From: Massilia sp. 9I
GTDB taxonomy: Bacteria; Pseudomonadota; Gammaproteobacteria; Burkholderiales; Burkholderiaceae_D
NCBI RefSeq assembly: GCF_902506415.1
Contig: NZ_LR733275.1
Span: 879,651-943,650 of the forward strand
Length of the DNA stretch: 64,000 nucleotides
Direction: 5' to 3'
Shown here: one piece after another, positions 63,089 to 64,000 of the stretch
How positions within the stretch are numbered: position 1 is the first letter of the stretch
Layout of the letters: each line of letters starts with the position of its first letter
Program-made: the position numbers and the translations under genes
Notes under the pieces: generated by a model
Told to the model about the DNA's origin: nothing
The model's database searches: none
Seen by the model: only the letters and a program-made list of their open reading frames with translations

Positions 63089-64000
63089 TCAGCTTTTGTC
63101 CAAGGCTTCGATCTGCTTGACCAGGCTGGTGCGCAGGGCTTCGTCCTTCGCCCCGTCGCGCAGGGTTTCCAGCGCCCGGCGGTGGACGATGCCGAGCGCT
63201 GCCTTGTCGGCCACCGCGACATCGGGCTTGACGCCGACACCCTCCCAGCCGCTGCCGGTAACCGGGTTGACCGACTCGCCGATCGGCACCGACAGCAGGT
63301 AGTCGGTCCTCACCGGCAGCATCGTGTTCGGATTGCCGGCGCCGCGCGTCGTCGCACCGACCAGGGTGACGCGCTTGCGGCTTTGCAACGCGTGAACAAA
63401 GGCCTCGCCCGCGGAGAAAGTGCGGCCGGAGGTCAGGACATAGACCGGCTTGTCGAGGTAGCGCTTGCCCGAGACCTCGGCGTAGGTCCTGGCCTGCTCC
63501 GGCTTCTGGCCGCGGAAGCGCAGTTCCATCAGGGTGAGAACGTCCTTGAAGAAGTAGCTGGCAAGTAATTGCATCGATTCGCCATTGCCGCCGCGGTTAT
63601 CGCGCAGGTCGATGATCAAGGCATCGGTATTCGAGAGGAAGGCCATGGCTGCGGCGATCGTATCGCGCGCATTCTCGACATCGTGGAACTGGATCACGTT
63701 CAGGTAGCCTACGTTGCCGGGCAACACTTCGACTTTATTCAAACCGTAGTTCTCGCGCCGTTCCTGCTCGCGCTGTGCCGGCGTGATGGTGAAGGCGGCC
63801 GGACGGAAATCGCGCACCTTTGGCTGGTATTTCAGGCCCATGTGCCCATCGTGCGTGATGTCGCGCAGGTGCGTCGTCACGAGCTTGACGAATTCCTCCT
63901 CGCTGGCCGCCGCGGCATACTCGCCCGCCTGCTGGTGCTTGCGCACACTCTGCTCGATCGCCTCGTAGCGTTCGGGGAACACGTATTGCGCCTTGATCAG
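63089..64000 (-). CDS. S41-family peptidase, C-terminal part (cut by window edge)
   Basis: The last ~303 residues of a protein whose frame continues past the window end (IKAQYVFPERY precedes the first internal Met). The S41 core is visible: GYLNVIQFHDVENARDTIAAAM, DALIIDLRDNRGGNGESMQLLASYFF and the nucleophile region YVLTSGRTFSAGEAFVHALQ, with Ser in FSAGE the probable catalytic residue. No PDZ domain is seen. This layout matches the interphotoreceptor retinoid-binding-protein/tricorn-like branch of S41 rather than CtpA. The location (periplasmic or cytoplasmic) cannot be judged without the N terminus. Confidence 0.88.
   Translation of the reverse strand: MIKAQYVFPERYEAIEQSVRKHQQAGEYAAAASEEEFVKLVTTHLRDITHDGHMGLKYQPKVRDFRPAAFTITPAQREQERRENYGLNKVEVLPGNVGYLNVIQFHDVENARDTIAAAMAFLSNTDALIIDLRDNRGGNGESMQLLASYFFKDVLTLMELRFRGQKPEQARTYAEVSGKRYLDKPVYVLTSGRTFSAGEAFVHALQSRKRVTLVGATTRGAGNPNTMLPVRTDYLLSVPIGESVNPVTGSGWEGVGVKPDVAVADKAALGIVHRRALETLRDGAKDEALRTSLVKQIEALDKS

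Overview
The window is high-GC DNA with dense, mostly GC-ending genes, and it looks chromosomal. The gene set suggests a betaproteobacterium of the Burkholderiales, most likely Oxalobacteraceae (Massilia/Telluria/Duganella type): class I fumarase, murI, tRNA-His, a PEP-CTERM protein, many TonB-type and polysaccharide-degrading functions, BipA, and a large flagellar locus. This assignment is inference; no rRNA marker lies in the window.

Layout. 1-4214 is core: the 5' part of acs (minus strand), a UPF0114 membrane protein, fumarase, murI and tRNA-His with its own promoter. About 4215-7900 has lower GC and is gene-poor. It holds two acyltransferase-3 membrane proteins, a few unrecognised short ORFs and non-coding DNA, and looks like acquired DNA placed just 3' of the tRNA. 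7840-16930 is a compact uronic-acid polysaccharide utilisation locus: GH88 unsaturated glucuronyl hydrolase, TonB-dependent receptor, uronate dehydrogenase, LacI-type regulator, an unassigned 610-aa secreted protein and a PL5 lyase. Near-identical palindromes (core AAACGTTT) sit at all four structural-gene promoters, so the locus looks like one LacI-type regulon. The enzyme mix fits a polyglucuronate-type substrate better than plain alginate. 17008-23769 holds a diguanylate cyclase, a YXWGXW protein, a small TonB-C-like periplasmic protein, a chemotaxis receptor with a CheR-docking tail, dusA and a PEP-CTERM protein.

24010-60095 is one very large flagellar locus. A SPINDLY/OGT-type glycosyltransferase precedes the flagellin gene. 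A FliK-like gene follows. Then comes the minus-strand operon fliM-fliN-fliP-fliQ-fliR-flhB-flhA, ending in a sugar-nucleotide aminotransferase. The divergent plus-strand run is fliE-F-G-H-I-J-D-S-T-K-L, fliA (sigma-28), motA, motB, flgM, flgN, a GH73 muramidase, flgA (opposite strand), flgB-C-D-E-F-G-H-I-J-K-L and an unknown gene. It carries its own sigma factor, anti-sigma factor and stator genes but no che, flhF/flhG or master regulator. It also lacks fliO, its FliM lacks the usual CheY-binding N terminus, its FlhB has NPEH instead of NPTH, and FlgJ is split in two. Gene order and content resemble the lateral or Flag-2 type secondary flagellar systems, and two carbohydrate genes point to a glycosylated filament.

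60118-64000 returns to housekeeping: an outer-membrane beta-barrel protein, the GTPase BipA/TypA and the C-terminal part of an S41 protease cut by the window edge.
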